Assembly (NCBI GenBank): GCA_030528385.1 | Contig: JAUMYZ010000008.1 | Location: 35,780-99,779, forward strand | From: Moraxella sp. | GTDB lineage: Bacteria; Pseudomonadota; Gammaproteobacteria; Pseudomonadales; Moraxellaceae | Reading direction: 5' to 3' | DNA: 64,000 bases | Shown: positions 37,414 to 45,054 of the stretch, in pieces | Layout of the letters: each line of letters opens with the position of its first letter | Position numbering within the stretch: position 1 is the first letter of the stretch | Made by a program: the position numbers and the translations under genes | The notes under the pieces: model-generated | The model's input: the letters and a program-made list of their open reading frames with translations, nothing else | Database searches by the model: none | What the model was told of the DNA's origin: nothing

Positions 37414-38091
37414 TTAAATCAAATGGTTTATTTTTAAAAGTTGATTGTTAATGATGGCGGCATTGGTATTCATGTCTGCATATAATTTAGTCTCATGGTC
37501 ATTATCAAAATGAGAGACATTAGGCAAATTTTTTAAAAAGCCAGTAATGTCAGCCATCGTCAAAAACCGCCCATGCAAATCAAAACCCACATTTAAAATA
37601 CGCCCTTGAACCTGTGCCACTCGGTCATGGATATGTCCATGCAGATGATAATAGCCTTTATGACAGCCGTCCCATTCATGAATGGGATAATGAAATAAAA
37701 TCAATGTTTGTTTATGCTCGGGCAGTTTTAATTTTAAATAATCTTGCACCGATGATAAGATGGGATTGCCATCATTTTTAAGTTTATTTAAAAACTTTTC
37801 TTTGTGCGCGGCAATCACACCATCATGATTGCCTAGTATTAAATGATGTCGCCCATTTAATTGGCTCAATGTCTTTTCTATGTGTTTTAGATTATGGCTA
37901 AATGACACATCGCCTAAATTATATACCACATCATCAGGCTTGACAATAGCATTCCAATAATCAATTAAAGCCATATCCATTTTTTCAATGTCTGTACCAT
38001 AAGGGCGAAAAGTGGGACAAAACTTGGCAATATTTTTATGACTAAAATGCAAGTCGGAAGTAAAATAAATCTGGCTCACCTTAAAATTCAT
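37414..38091 (-). CDS. Calcineurin-like metallophosphoesterase (RNA end-healing candidate)
   Basis: 225 aa. All metallophosphoesterase motifs are present in order: DLHFSH (13-18), GDVSF (60-64), GNHD (87-90), HYPIHEWDG (134-142) and HGHIH (151-155). These bind a two-metal centre that cleaves phosphomonoesters or diesters, including 2',3'-cyclic phosphates in related RNA-repair enzymes. The start overlaps the ligase gene by 11 nt (ATG inside the last ligase codons), a strong sign of coupling. A GTG at residue 5 (VSQIYF) is another possible start. I infer it acts as the 3'-end phosphatase/cyclic phosphodiesterase of this repair module, the role played by the middle domain of bacterial Pnkp. The last 45 residues are an extra tail. 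Confidence 0.88.
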   Translation of the reverse strand: MNFKVSQIYFTSDLHFSHKNIAKFCPTFRPYGTDIEKMDMALIDYWNAIVKPDDVVYNLGDVSFSHNLKHIEKTLSQLNGRHHLILGNHDGVIAAHKEKFLNKLKNDGNPILSSVQDYLKLKLPEHKQTLILFHYPIHEWDGCHKGYYHLHGHIHDRVAQVQGRILNVGFDLHGRFLTMADITGFLKNLPNVSHFDNDHETKLYADMNTNAAIINNQLLKINHLI

Positions 38092-39586
38092 AAATATTTT
38101 CTAAAAACTGCTGAATAAAAGCAATTTTCTCCAATTCTGTCATTGTGTTAAATGCCGATTGATTTGCCTTAATATGGTCAATCAGTGGATAATACTCTTC
38201 ATCAACATGGCGTTTGTCAAGTTTTTTGCCAATATTTTTATCATTGCTGCGCCCCAAAAATTTAGAAATCAAATAAAAGGGCGATTTTAATTTAAACAAC
38301 AGTTCTTTGCTTTGGCTGTCAAAAACCATAAAGCCTTCGTGTTTGACTTCTTTTAATAACTGTTTTAAATCACCAAAGCAGATGTTTTTAATTTGCGCGG
38401 GGCGTTTGACCAAGATGTTTGTTTGCTGATAAAAATCATTTGCCACTTTATCTAGTTCATCTTCACTAAATTGCTTGCCTGTTGCCACATCAATCATACC
38501 AATCAAAGTTTCGCCAAAGTCTTCTTTGATGATATGTACGTCTTTTTCGTCAGTAATCTCAAACAAAAAAGTATGGTTGGGATATTTTTTAAAAAGCGCT
38601 TCATATTTTTGGCAATGCTTTTGATTCATTTTGGCAAAATTGCTGTCTAATGAGCCTGTGGTAGAATATAGCACCTGATGATTAAAACTGGCATGATAAT
38701 TGGGGTGCGTGTCAGACAAATCCACATAAGTACACACGCCCAAAAAACCATTGACTTTAACCACCGCATCAACAAGCCGTGTATCATCAATGCTAATGGG
38801 GTATTTGCTATTTTTAGCAATACGCTCACTATAATTAAAGGTCTTTTTAAAGGGGCGTACAATGATATTGTGGCAATCATCAATGATTGTGCCGCGCATT
38901 TCAATTAGGGCATCATCAAAACGATTTTCATAAAACACTTGTTTTTTATATTTTAAAACAGACAACGCTGGATATAATTTTGAGCGTTTGATGATAAAAT
39001 TGCGTTTGCCATAGTTTAAATAATCATCGGTAATATGGCTATGGCGTTTTTTATCAAAAGTGATGCTTTGATTATCACATTTGGTTAATTTTTCAATTTC
39101 TGATTTCATATCGTCATTCATCGGTTTGATTGCTTCTAGATGAATTTCATCACGCAAGCGATTGTTATTTAAGTTGACATAGGCAGTTAAGACATCATGT
39201 AATTTAACATTGTGCGTATTGTCAAAAAAATTATGCAGCCGATAAATCTCGGTAGTCAATCCATGTTTGCGAGCCGAACGCAACAAATCAATGCAGCTGG
39301 ATGATTTTTGATTGGTGTTGGAGTTAATCACCAGCATATTTAAGTTTTTGTTTTGACGGCATTTATCAAAGGCGTGTTTCATCATGGTTTGACCTGTGCG
39401 TGCCGCTTTGTCAATAAGCTGGGGCGTCCAATGGTATCGACCTTGCTCATCGTACAGCAATTTGTCGTTTTCAATATGCACAATCTCACCATCAGGATAA
39501 GCCCGTTTAAATTCATCAATTTTGCTTTGGGCAAAGGTGGATTTGCCTGAACCTTGATGACCACGAATTAAGATAAATTTTTGCAT
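38081..39586 (-). CDS. Polynucleotide kinase fused to T4 Rnl1-type RNA ligase
   Basis: 501 aa, two domains. Residues 1-160: P-loop kinase with Walker A GHQGSGKST (9-17), similar to AAA_33/T4 Pnkp-type 5'-OH kinases. Residues 190-450: covalent nucleotidyltransferase fold of the Rnl1 type. The upstream block RGTIIDD...RPFKKTFN (231-251) is characteristic of Rnl1; motif I is KVNG with candidate adenylated Lys277; then TFLFEIT (339-345, motif III), HEGFMVF (416-422, motif IV) and FKLKSP (431-436, motif V). So one polypeptide can phosphorylate a 5'-OH and seal to a 3'-OH. AAAAGG ribosome site 10 nt before the ATG; 24 nt after the tRNA-like RNA. AT-rich, unlike its neighbours; probably acquired, perhaps from a phage. 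Confidence 0.9.
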   Translation of the reverse strand: MQKFILIRGHQGSGKSTFAQSKIDEFKRAYPDGEIVHIENDKLLYDEQGRYHWTPQLIDKAARTGQTMMKHAFDKCRQNKNLNMLVINSNTNQKSSSCIDLLRSARKHGLTTEIYRLHNFFDNTHNVKLHDVLTAYVNLNNNRLRDEIHLEAIKPMNDDMKSEIEKLTKCDNQSITFDKKRHSHITDDYLNYGKRNFIIKRSKLYPALSVLKYKKQVFYENRFDDALIEMRGTIIDDCHNIIVRPFKKTFNYSERIAKNSKYPISIDDTRLVDAVVKVNGFLGVCTYVDLSDTHPNYHASFNHQVLYSTTGSLDSNFAKMNQKHCQKYEALFKKYPNHTFLFEITDEKDVHIIKEDFGETLIGMIDVATGKQFSEDELDKVANDFYQQTNILVKRPAQIKNICFGDLKQLLKEVKHEGFMVFDSQSKELLFKLKSPFYLISKFLGRSNDKNIGKKLDKRHVDEEYYPLIDHIKANQSAFNTMTELEKIAFIQQFLENIYEF

Positions 39587-39609
39587 AATATTTGTCCTTT
39601 TTTATCGTT

Positions 39610-39843
39610 TGGTGGACATGACGGGAGTCGAACCCGCAGCAATGAGATGACTGCCGTTTTTAGTCGCGCAGCCAAGAAATTTTGTTGGAAAACGTGCGCC
39701 AGCGGTTGACCATTCGCCATAGCCAGCACCTGCAATCTGTAACCGTGCCAAAACACCTGCTCGCCCATCTCATCTGGTATTACCCAGCCCGCCCAAGAAC
39801 CAACGTTTTTGGCGGTGGCGTCCCTTTGTGTGCCAACATGCCC
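39610..39843 (-). ncRNA. tRNA-like RNA (about 234 nt) with acceptor stem, CCA, D-like and T arms
   Basis: Read on the minus strand. 5' GGGCATG (39843-39837) pairs over 7 bp (one G-U) with CATGTCC (39620-39614), followed by ACCA. Next to the 5' strand is a D-like arm TGGC/GCCA (39835-39816) with GGG in its loop. Before the 3' acceptor strand is a full T arm, GCGGG/CCCGT with loop TTCGACT (39637-39621). In place of the anticodon arm come two hairpins (39815-39789 and 39787-39774), then an 8-bp long-range helix ATGAGATG (39773-39766) with CATCTCAT (39649-39642) enclosing about 116 nt. The helices abut with hardly any gap, which argues against chance. The predicted sigma-54 start falls only a few nt before the 5' end. 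It is not tmRNA (no tag frame). It resembles the idea of YrlA-type Y RNAs, which mimic tRNA and lie in RtcR operons, but no Ro60 gene is here. Confidence 0.82.
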
Positions 39844-39855
39844 ATAATTGTAATT

Positions 39856-39873
39856 ACTCAATTTTTGTGCCAA
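39856..39873 (-). promoter_or_regulatory. Sigma-54 (-24/-12) promoter of the RNA-repair operon
   Basis: Minus strand TTGGCAC (39873-39867), 5-nt A spacer, TTGAGT (39861-39856). This matches the sigma-54 consensus TGGCAC-N5-TTGC except the last base of the -12 GC. Predicted start about 39848-39843, at the 5' end of the tRNA-like RNA. The divergent rtcR encodes the matching sigma-54 activator. Confidence 0.85.
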
Positions 39874-39971
39874 GTTTGAAAATGGCGGATAATTTTTATT
39901 TAACTTATTGATTTTAAATTAATAATTTAAATAATGGTGGTGTGAGTGTGATAAAGAGCGCTGGGAAAATG

Positions 39972-40018
39972 ATAGAATATTTTCTATAAATTAGCATTTA
40001 AAATAGAAAATATGCTAA
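39972..40018. promoter_or_regulatory. Twin inverted 16-bp sites, candidate RtcR enhancer (UAS)
   Basis: Site 1 (39972-39987) is itself an inverted repeat, ATAGAA-TATT-TTCTAT. Its reverse complement matches site 2 (40003-40018, ATAGAAAATATGCTAA) at the first 11 bases and 14 of 16 overall. An outer pair TAGCAT/ATGCTA (39992-39997, 40012-40017) overlaps site 2. The sites lie about 100-145 nt upstream of the sigma-54 promoter and just before rtcR, where activator-binding sites are expected. AT-rich background lowers certainty. Confidence 0.6.
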
Positions 40019-40059
40019 GATGACACTGTGATTTTGGGACAGATTGATTGGGCAAACAG

Positions 40060-41652
40060 ATGAAAAAAACGGTCATGATTGGCTTTCTTGGTACGGTATT
40101 GGACGATGGATTTAGCCAAAAACGCCACAAAAAATGGCGACCCAATGTCAATGTGCATCATGTGCTAGACATTGACCGTGTGGAGCTGTTTATCGCCCCG
40201 CAGTATGAGCGCCTTGCCACACAAGTGGCAGACGACATTTACAGTATTCGCCCTGATGTTCAGGTGAATTTTGTTGATATGCCCCTTGACAACCCTTGGG
40301 ATTTTGGCGAAGTTTATCAAAAACTGGCAAGCTGGGCAGATGGCTACAACTTTGATATTGAAGAAGAAAACTATCTGACGCACATCACCACAGGCACACA
40401 CGTAGCACAGATTTGTTTGTTTTTGCTTGTGGAGAGTCGGCAAATCCCCAGCGTGCTGCTACAAACTGCACCCCCCAAAGGCGATGACGCTTTGTGCAAA
40501 ACGGAGCTGATTGACCTTGATTTGGCACGCTATGACGTGCTTGCCAGTCGCCTAGACACGGTCAAGCATGATGCGATGAAGTTTTTAAAGACAGGCATTG
40601 AGACCAAAAACGCTGCCTTTAACCGCTTGATTGGGCAGATTGAGCAAGTGGCGATGGGCTCAAATTCGCCCATGCTTATCATGGGGGCGACAGGGGCGGG
40701 CAAATCTCGGCTCGCCAAACGCATTTATGAGCTTAAAAAATCTCGGCATTTGGTGAGTGGGCGGTTTGTGGACGTTAATTGTGCCACGCTGCGTGGTGAT
40801 ATGGCGTATTCGGCGTTATTTGGGCATAAAAAAGGGGCGTTTACTGGGGCGATGACTGCCCGAGATGGTTATCTTTTGACCGCTCATAAGGGCGTGCTGT
40901 TTTTGGACGAAATTGGAGAGTTGGGAGCGGACGAACAAGCCATGCTTTTGACCGCCCTAGAAGACAAATCTTTTTATCCAATGGGGTCAGATACGCCTGT
41001 GCACAGTGATTTTTGGCTGATTGCAGGCACCAACAAGGACTTAAAGGCGTGCGTCAAGGCAGGGACGTTTCGTGAAGATTTGTACGCTCGCATCAATATA
41101 TGGCAATATATGCTGCCTGCGCTTGCCAACAGGCGAGAAGACATCGCTCCCAATATCGCTTATCAGCTGGCAGTGGCAAATCAAGAGCTTGGTCGCACGG
41201 TGCGCTTTGATAAGGGGGCGTACGAGCGCTATTTGGACTTTGCCATGAGCGAGCAGGCGGTGTGGACGGGCAATTTTCGGGATTTGTCTGCCAGTTTGTT
41301 AAGGCTTGCTACGCTTGCCACAGGTGGGCGGATTGATGAAGGCTTGGTGGATGATGAAATCAGGCGACTGCTAGATTTGTGGGCAGATGATGAGCCTTTG
41401 TGTGCTCAGCAGATGGTTTTGTTCAGTCGTCAGCTGCAGCAAAAAATAGAGCGTTTGCACATTGATGAATTTGACAAAATGCAACTGATGAATGTTATTA
41501 AACTCTGTCAAACTCATGACAGTCTGGCAAGTGCAGGGCGGGCGTTGTTTAATGTTTCACGAAAGGGCAAGACCACCAGTAATGACAGTGATAGGCTAAG
41601 AAAATATTTGGCAAAATTTGGGCTGACTTGGGCGGACGTGCTGGCGTTATGA
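40060..41652 (+). CDS. rtcR: RtcR, CARF-domain sigma-54-dependent transcriptional activator
   Basis: 530 aa from the ATG at 40060 (a TTG at 40048 is possible). Residues 1-175: CARF sensor domain with the HITTGTHVAQI motif (108-118), the ligand-binding type of loop in RtcR. Residues 180-420: AAA+ domain with Walker A GATGAGKS (209-216), the sigma-54 contact loop GAFTGA (259-264) and Walker B VLFLDEIG (279-286). The C-terminus has a helix-turn-helix-like end. In E. coli and Salmonella RtcR activates rtcBA and is itself activated by cleaved tRNA with a 2',3'-cyclic phosphate. Here the divergent operon encodes a tRNA-like RNA, a kinase-ligase and a phosphoesterase in place of rtcBA. Confidence 0.96.
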   Translation: MKKTVMIGFLGTVLDDGFSQKRHKKWRPNVNVHHVLDIDRVELFIAPQYERLATQVADDIYSIRPDVQVNFVDMPLDNPWDFGEVYQKLASWADGYNFDIEEENYLTHITTGTHVAQICLFLLVESRQIPSVLLQTAPPKGDDALCKTELIDLDLARYDVLASRLDTVKHDAMKFLKTGIETKNAAFNRLIGQIEQVAMGSNSPMLIMGATGAGKSRLAKRIYELKKSRHLVSGRFVDVNCATLRGDMAYSALFGHKKGAFTGAMTARDGYLLTAHKGVLFLDEIGELGADEQAMLLTALEDKSFYPMGSDTPVHSDFWLIAGTNKDLKACVKAGTFREDLYARINIWQYMLPALANRREDIAPNIAYQLAVANQELGRTVRFDKGAYERYLDFAMSEQAVWTGNFRDLSASLLRLATLATGGRIDEGLVDDEIRRLLDLWADDEPLCAQQMVLFSRQLQQKIERLHIDEFDKMQLMNVIKLCQTHDSLASAGRALFNVSRKGKTTSNDSDRLRKYLAKFGLTWADVLAL

Positions 41653-42159
41653 CATGTGGGTATGGCGATAAAAAATCTTTGCCCAAAAAAACGCCAAAGG
41701 CACACTAAGCACCATCACCGCTGTGCCTATGAGCGTCCATAATATCAGCTGGCTGATAGATAATAGATTGGCAGTGATAAACAAATATAAGCTATAAACA
41801 CAATAAGGCAGTGCCAACAATGTGGTGATGATGGCAGGAATGTACTTGCCGTAAATGAGCCACTGAGCCACATGAATCAGCAAATGCACAAAAAACCCTG
41901 CAAAAGCCATAAACCACCATTGGGGCAGTTGCAAATAAATGGCAAGATAACACACCAAAGAAATCAACAAAAACTCGTGGGCAATGGCGACACTAAAAGT
42001 GGCTGTGGAGTAATCAAAAACGTGATGTTTGTCCAGCAATGCTTCAAAGCGGGCAAAACGTCGCCGAAGTTCGCTGCGATTGCGTTTTAGCCATAGGCGA
42101 AACATGATGATTTCTTCAAAATCATGCAACATAAAGACAATGGGCAGCAACGCCATCAT
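41647..42159 (-). CDS. HXXEE-domain membrane protein
   Basis: 170 aa with four hydrophobic helices. The motif HDFEE at 12-16 in an early helix defines the HXXEE family; a second His-rich helix (HEFLLIS, HLLIHVAQW) may add metal ligands. Enzymatic function is unknown. Overlaps the 3' end of rtcR by 6 nt in convergent orientation and marks the right edge of the RNA-repair island. Confidence 0.78.
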   Translation of the reverse strand: MMALLPIVFMLHDFEEIIMFRLWLKRNRSELRRRFARFEALLDKHHVFDYSTATFSVAIAHEFLLISLVCYLAIYLQLPQWWFMAFAGFFVHLLIHVAQWLIYGKYIPAIITTLLALPYCVYSLYLFITANLLSISQLILWTLIGTAVMVLSVPLAFFWAKIFYRHTHMS

Positions 42160-42200
42160 CAGCTCTAATGTATTAAGGGTTGGTATATTTTGAGCGGATA

Positions 42201-42229
42201 AAAAACCACCCAGACACTGAGTGGTTTTT
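42201..42229 (-). terminator. Terminator of the acyl-CoA dehydrogenase gene
   Basis: Perfect 9-bp stem AAAAACCAC / GTGGTTTTT, 11-nt loop, just after the stop at 42237. Confidence 0.88.
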
Positions 42230-42236
42230 GGTGGGC

Positions 42237-44057
42237 TTATTCAATAATAAAGTTTTCAATCGCCATGTCGGTCATCACTTCGGCTGGCGTGGTCATGCTG
42301 TCAGCCAGCCCTTGGGTGCGTGGCAAAATTTTGTCAAAATAAAACTCTGCCGTCTGAGTTTTGGCAAGATAAAATTCAAAGGGCTGTTGACCGCCGTTTT
42401 TCATTTTATCAAAGCTGATGGCTGCCATACGCGCCCAATGATATGCCATCATGATGTAGCCAGAGTACATCAGATAGTCATCAGCCGCCGCCGAGACAAT
42501 CTCGCGGTTTTTGCGTCTGGCACTGATGGCAAGGCGCAGCGTCAAAGCGTTCCATTCGGCGCACAGCTTGGTCAGCGCCCACACGTATTTGCGCATGTCT
42601 TTGTCTAGGGCATAATCGCCACACCATTTCATAATGCTGGCGGTGTAATCGCGCACCACCTTGCCACCACCTTGCAAAAGCACTTTGCGTCCGAGCAAGT
42701 CCAGCGCTTGCACGCCTGTGGTGCCTTCGTACAACGTGCTGATACGGGCATCGCGAGCAATCAGCTCCATACCCCATTCTTTGATGTAGCCATGACCGCC
42801 GTAGATTTGTTGGGCGTGTTTGGCGCATTCAATGCCAAGCTCGGTGATAAAACCTTTGAGCACAGGGGTAAAAAAGCCCATTTTGTCGTCCCAGTACTCA
42901 ATCTGTGCCGTATCGCCTTTGACCACCGCTTCGGCGAGTTTGTCGCTATAGCGCCCTGTGTGATAAATCATGGAACGAGCGCCTTCGCTAAAGGCTTTTT
43001 GGATAAGGAGCATGCGGCGTACATCGGCGTGGTGAATGATGGCGTCGGCGGGTTTGTCGGGTTCTTTGGTGCCTGACAGGGCGCGCATGGAGCGGCGTTC
43101 TTTGGCGTAGGCAAGCGAGTTTTGAAAGGCAAGTTCCATGTGCGACAGCCCTTGCATGCCCGTGCCGATACGTGCGGTGTTCATGTAGGTAAACATCGCT
43201 TTTAGCCCTTTGTTGGGTTCACCAATCAAAAAGCCTGTGGCATTGTCAAAGTTAATCACGCACGTTGCTGATGAGTTGATGCCCATTTTGTGTTCAATAG
43301 AACCACAGCTGACGGCGTTGCGCTCGCCAAGCTCACCATCGTTGTTTGGCAAAAATTTGGGCACGATGAACAAAGATATGCCTTTGGTGCCAGCGGGGGC
43401 ATTGGGCAGGCGCGCCAACACAATGTGTACAATGTTGTCAGTTAGGTCGTGCTCACCTGCCGAGATAAAAATCTTGCTGCCAGTAATGGCGTAACTGCCG
43501 TCGTCGTTGGGCTTGGCAGAAGTTTTCATTTGTCCTAAGTCGGTGCCACACTGGGCTTCGGTCAGACACATCGTCCCTGACCACTCACCGCTCACCAACT
43601 TAGGCAAATAGGTGGCTTTTTGGGCGTCTGTGCCGTATTGTAAGATGGTGTTTACCGAGCCGATGGTCAAACCAGGATACATTGCCCAAGGCCAGTTGGC
43701 GGTGCCCATCATTTCTGATTTGATAAGATTCATGGACATGGGCAAATTCATGCCGCCAAATTTTTCAGGATAGGCAATGCCTTGCCAGCCACCTTCTACA
43801 AACTGCTGATAGGCTTCTTTAAAGCCGTCTGGGGTGGTTACTTTGCCGTCTTTAAAGCTGCACCCTTGTGCGTCAGCAGGCTGATAAATGGGTGCCAGCA
43901 CGTCTTGGGCAAAGTCGGCAAAGCCTTCTAATATCATGTCCACCGTCTCAGGGTCGGCATTTTTGCCGTTGTCTAAGGTGCTATAGTGCTTGGGATAGTC
44001 AAAGACTTCGTTGATTAAAAAGCGAATGTCGCGTAGGGGAGCTTTGTACTTGAGCAT
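42237..44057 (-). CDS. Acyl-CoA dehydrogenase with C-terminal extension
   Basis: 606 aa FAD enzyme for the first step of fatty-acid beta-oxidation. Motifs: MCLTEAQCGTDLG and ISAGEHDLTDN in the middle domain, AKHAQQIYGGHGYIKEWGMELIARDARISTLYEGTTGVQALDLLGRKVL-type active-site region (seen here in pieces), with the catalytic Glu expected in YEGTTG. The N-terminal YKAPLRDIRFLINEVFDY and the roughly 130-residue C-terminal domain place it in the long (FadE5/AcdB-like) group. The ATG at 44057 has AGGAACG upstream. Confidence 0.93.
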   Translation of the reverse strand: MLKYKAPLRDIRFLINEVFDYPKHYSTLDNGKNADPETVDMILEGFADFAQDVLAPIYQPADAQGCSFKDGKVTTPDGFKEAYQQFVEGGWQGIAYPEKFGGMNLPMSMNLIKSEMMGTANWPWAMYPGLTIGSVNTILQYGTDAQKATYLPKLVSGEWSGTMCLTEAQCGTDLGQMKTSAKPNDDGSYAITGSKIFISAGEHDLTDNIVHIVLARLPNAPAGTKGISLFIVPKFLPNNDGELGERNAVSCGSIEHKMGINSSATCVINFDNATGFLIGEPNKGLKAMFTYMNTARIGTGMQGLSHMELAFQNSLAYAKERRSMRALSGTKEPDKPADAIIHHADVRRMLLIQKAFSEGARSMIYHTGRYSDKLAEAVVKGDTAQIEYWDDKMGFFTPVLKGFITELGIECAKHAQQIYGGHGYIKEWGMELIARDARISTLYEGTTGVQALDLLGRKVLLQGGGKVVRDYTASIMKWCGDYALDKDMRKYVWALTKLCAEWNALTLRLAISARRKNREIVSAAADDYLMYSGYIMMAYHWARMAAISFDKMKNGGQQPFEFYLAKTQTAEFYFDKILPRTQGLADSMTTPAEVMTDMAIENFIIE

Positions 44058-44196
44058 AAACGTTCCTTTGTTTGAGTGGACAAAAAGTGGCAGACAATGT
44101 GCCAATACTGAGTTTACTATAACGCATTTTTGTCGCTTTTGTTATTGTTTATAACAATTTTTCATTATTTAATTAATAATTAAAAACAATAAGTTA

Positions 44197-44973
44197 TCAA
44201 AGCGCTGACAAATCCACTTGTGTCAAATCCACCTTGTGCCCTGTCCACCACTCAAAACTTAGTTTGGCTTGATTGATGAGCATGCCAAAACCATCAAAGG
44301 TCTGTGCTTTGGCAAAATGCGCCAAAAACTCCGATGGCTTGCCATACATCATGTCATACGCCACACCACAAGAGACGTCGCCCAAACTAAGGGCTTGATT
44401 GGTGGTGGTGGCAGAAGTGGCGTTGATGATGACGTCAAAATGTCCTGACAATTCATCAAGAGCATGAGCGTTGATTTGGTGGTCAAAGGCTTGGGCAAGG
44501 GTATGGGCTTTGTGGGCGGTGCGATTAAAAATGCTGACACGTGCACCAGCACTCAGCAGTGGCTGTATGACCCCGCGCGTTGCGCCGCCAGCACCCAAGA
44601 TTGCCACGCTTTTTTGTTTTAGGGCGATACCTTTGTCCAGCAAATCCGCCACCAAGCCACGTCCGTCGGTGTTGTCGCCGCAGAATTTGTTGTCTTTTAA
44701 CATCAATGTATTGACCGCTTGGGCGGCTTTGGCGTGGTCGCTGAGTTCATCGCACAGCTGATACGCCCACTCTTTAAAGGGTAGGGTAACATTGGCGCCT
44801 GTGCCGCCACCACAAAAAAACGCTTCAACCACCGCTTGAAAGCTGTCTGTGTCATTGGGGCAAAATTGGCGCGCATAGCTGATGTCTAGCCCCAATGAGT
44901 GGGCAAAGGCATGATGAATTTGTGGGCTTTTGGAATGGCTGATGGGATTACCAATCACGATAAAGTGGTGCAT
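44197..44973 (-). CDS. aroE: Shikimate dehydrogenase
   Basis: NADPH-dependent reduction of 3-dehydroshikimate in aromatic amino-acid synthesis. 258 aa: substrate region GNPISHSKSPQIHHAF, catalytic Lys in NVTLPFKEWA, NTLM and GDNTDGRGLV motifs, nucleotide loop GAGGATRGV and NRT for NADPH. The ATG at 44973 was chosen because AGGAAAC precedes it and homologues start at this HHFIVIGNP block; the frame runs on to 45252 without meaning. Divergent from the next gene. Confidence 0.96.
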   Translation of the reverse strand: MHHFIVIGNPISHSKSPQIHHAFAHSLGLDISYARQFCPNDTDSFQAVVEAFFCGGGTGANVTLPFKEWAYQLCDELSDHAKAAQAVNTLMLKDNKFCGDNTDGRGLVADLLDKGIALKQKSVAILGAGGATRGVIQPLLSAGARVSIFNRTAHKAHTLAQAFDHQINAHALDELSGHFDVIINATSATTTNQALSLGDVSCGVAYDMMYGKPSEFLAHFAKAQTFDGFGMLINQAKLSFEWWTGHKVDLTQVDLSAL

Positions 44974-45054
44974 GACGTTTCCTAAACAATGGGTTTGTCT
45001 TTTAAAGGCAATCATAACAAGGTACAATAGCCAAAATTTTGTTGATATCGTATC

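Noticed and set aside
39610..39843. tmRNA (ssrA)
   Set aside because: The 3' end and T arm look similar, but no alanine-led tag frame ending in LAA plus stop is present, and the length and D region do not fit.
39568..39873. 101-codon open frame across the tRNA-like RNA region, minus strand
   Set aside because: It begins inside the sigma-54 promoter, has no ribosome site, its composition is not protein-like, and it would be translated through acceptor and T-arm sequence. The RNA reading explains the stretch better.
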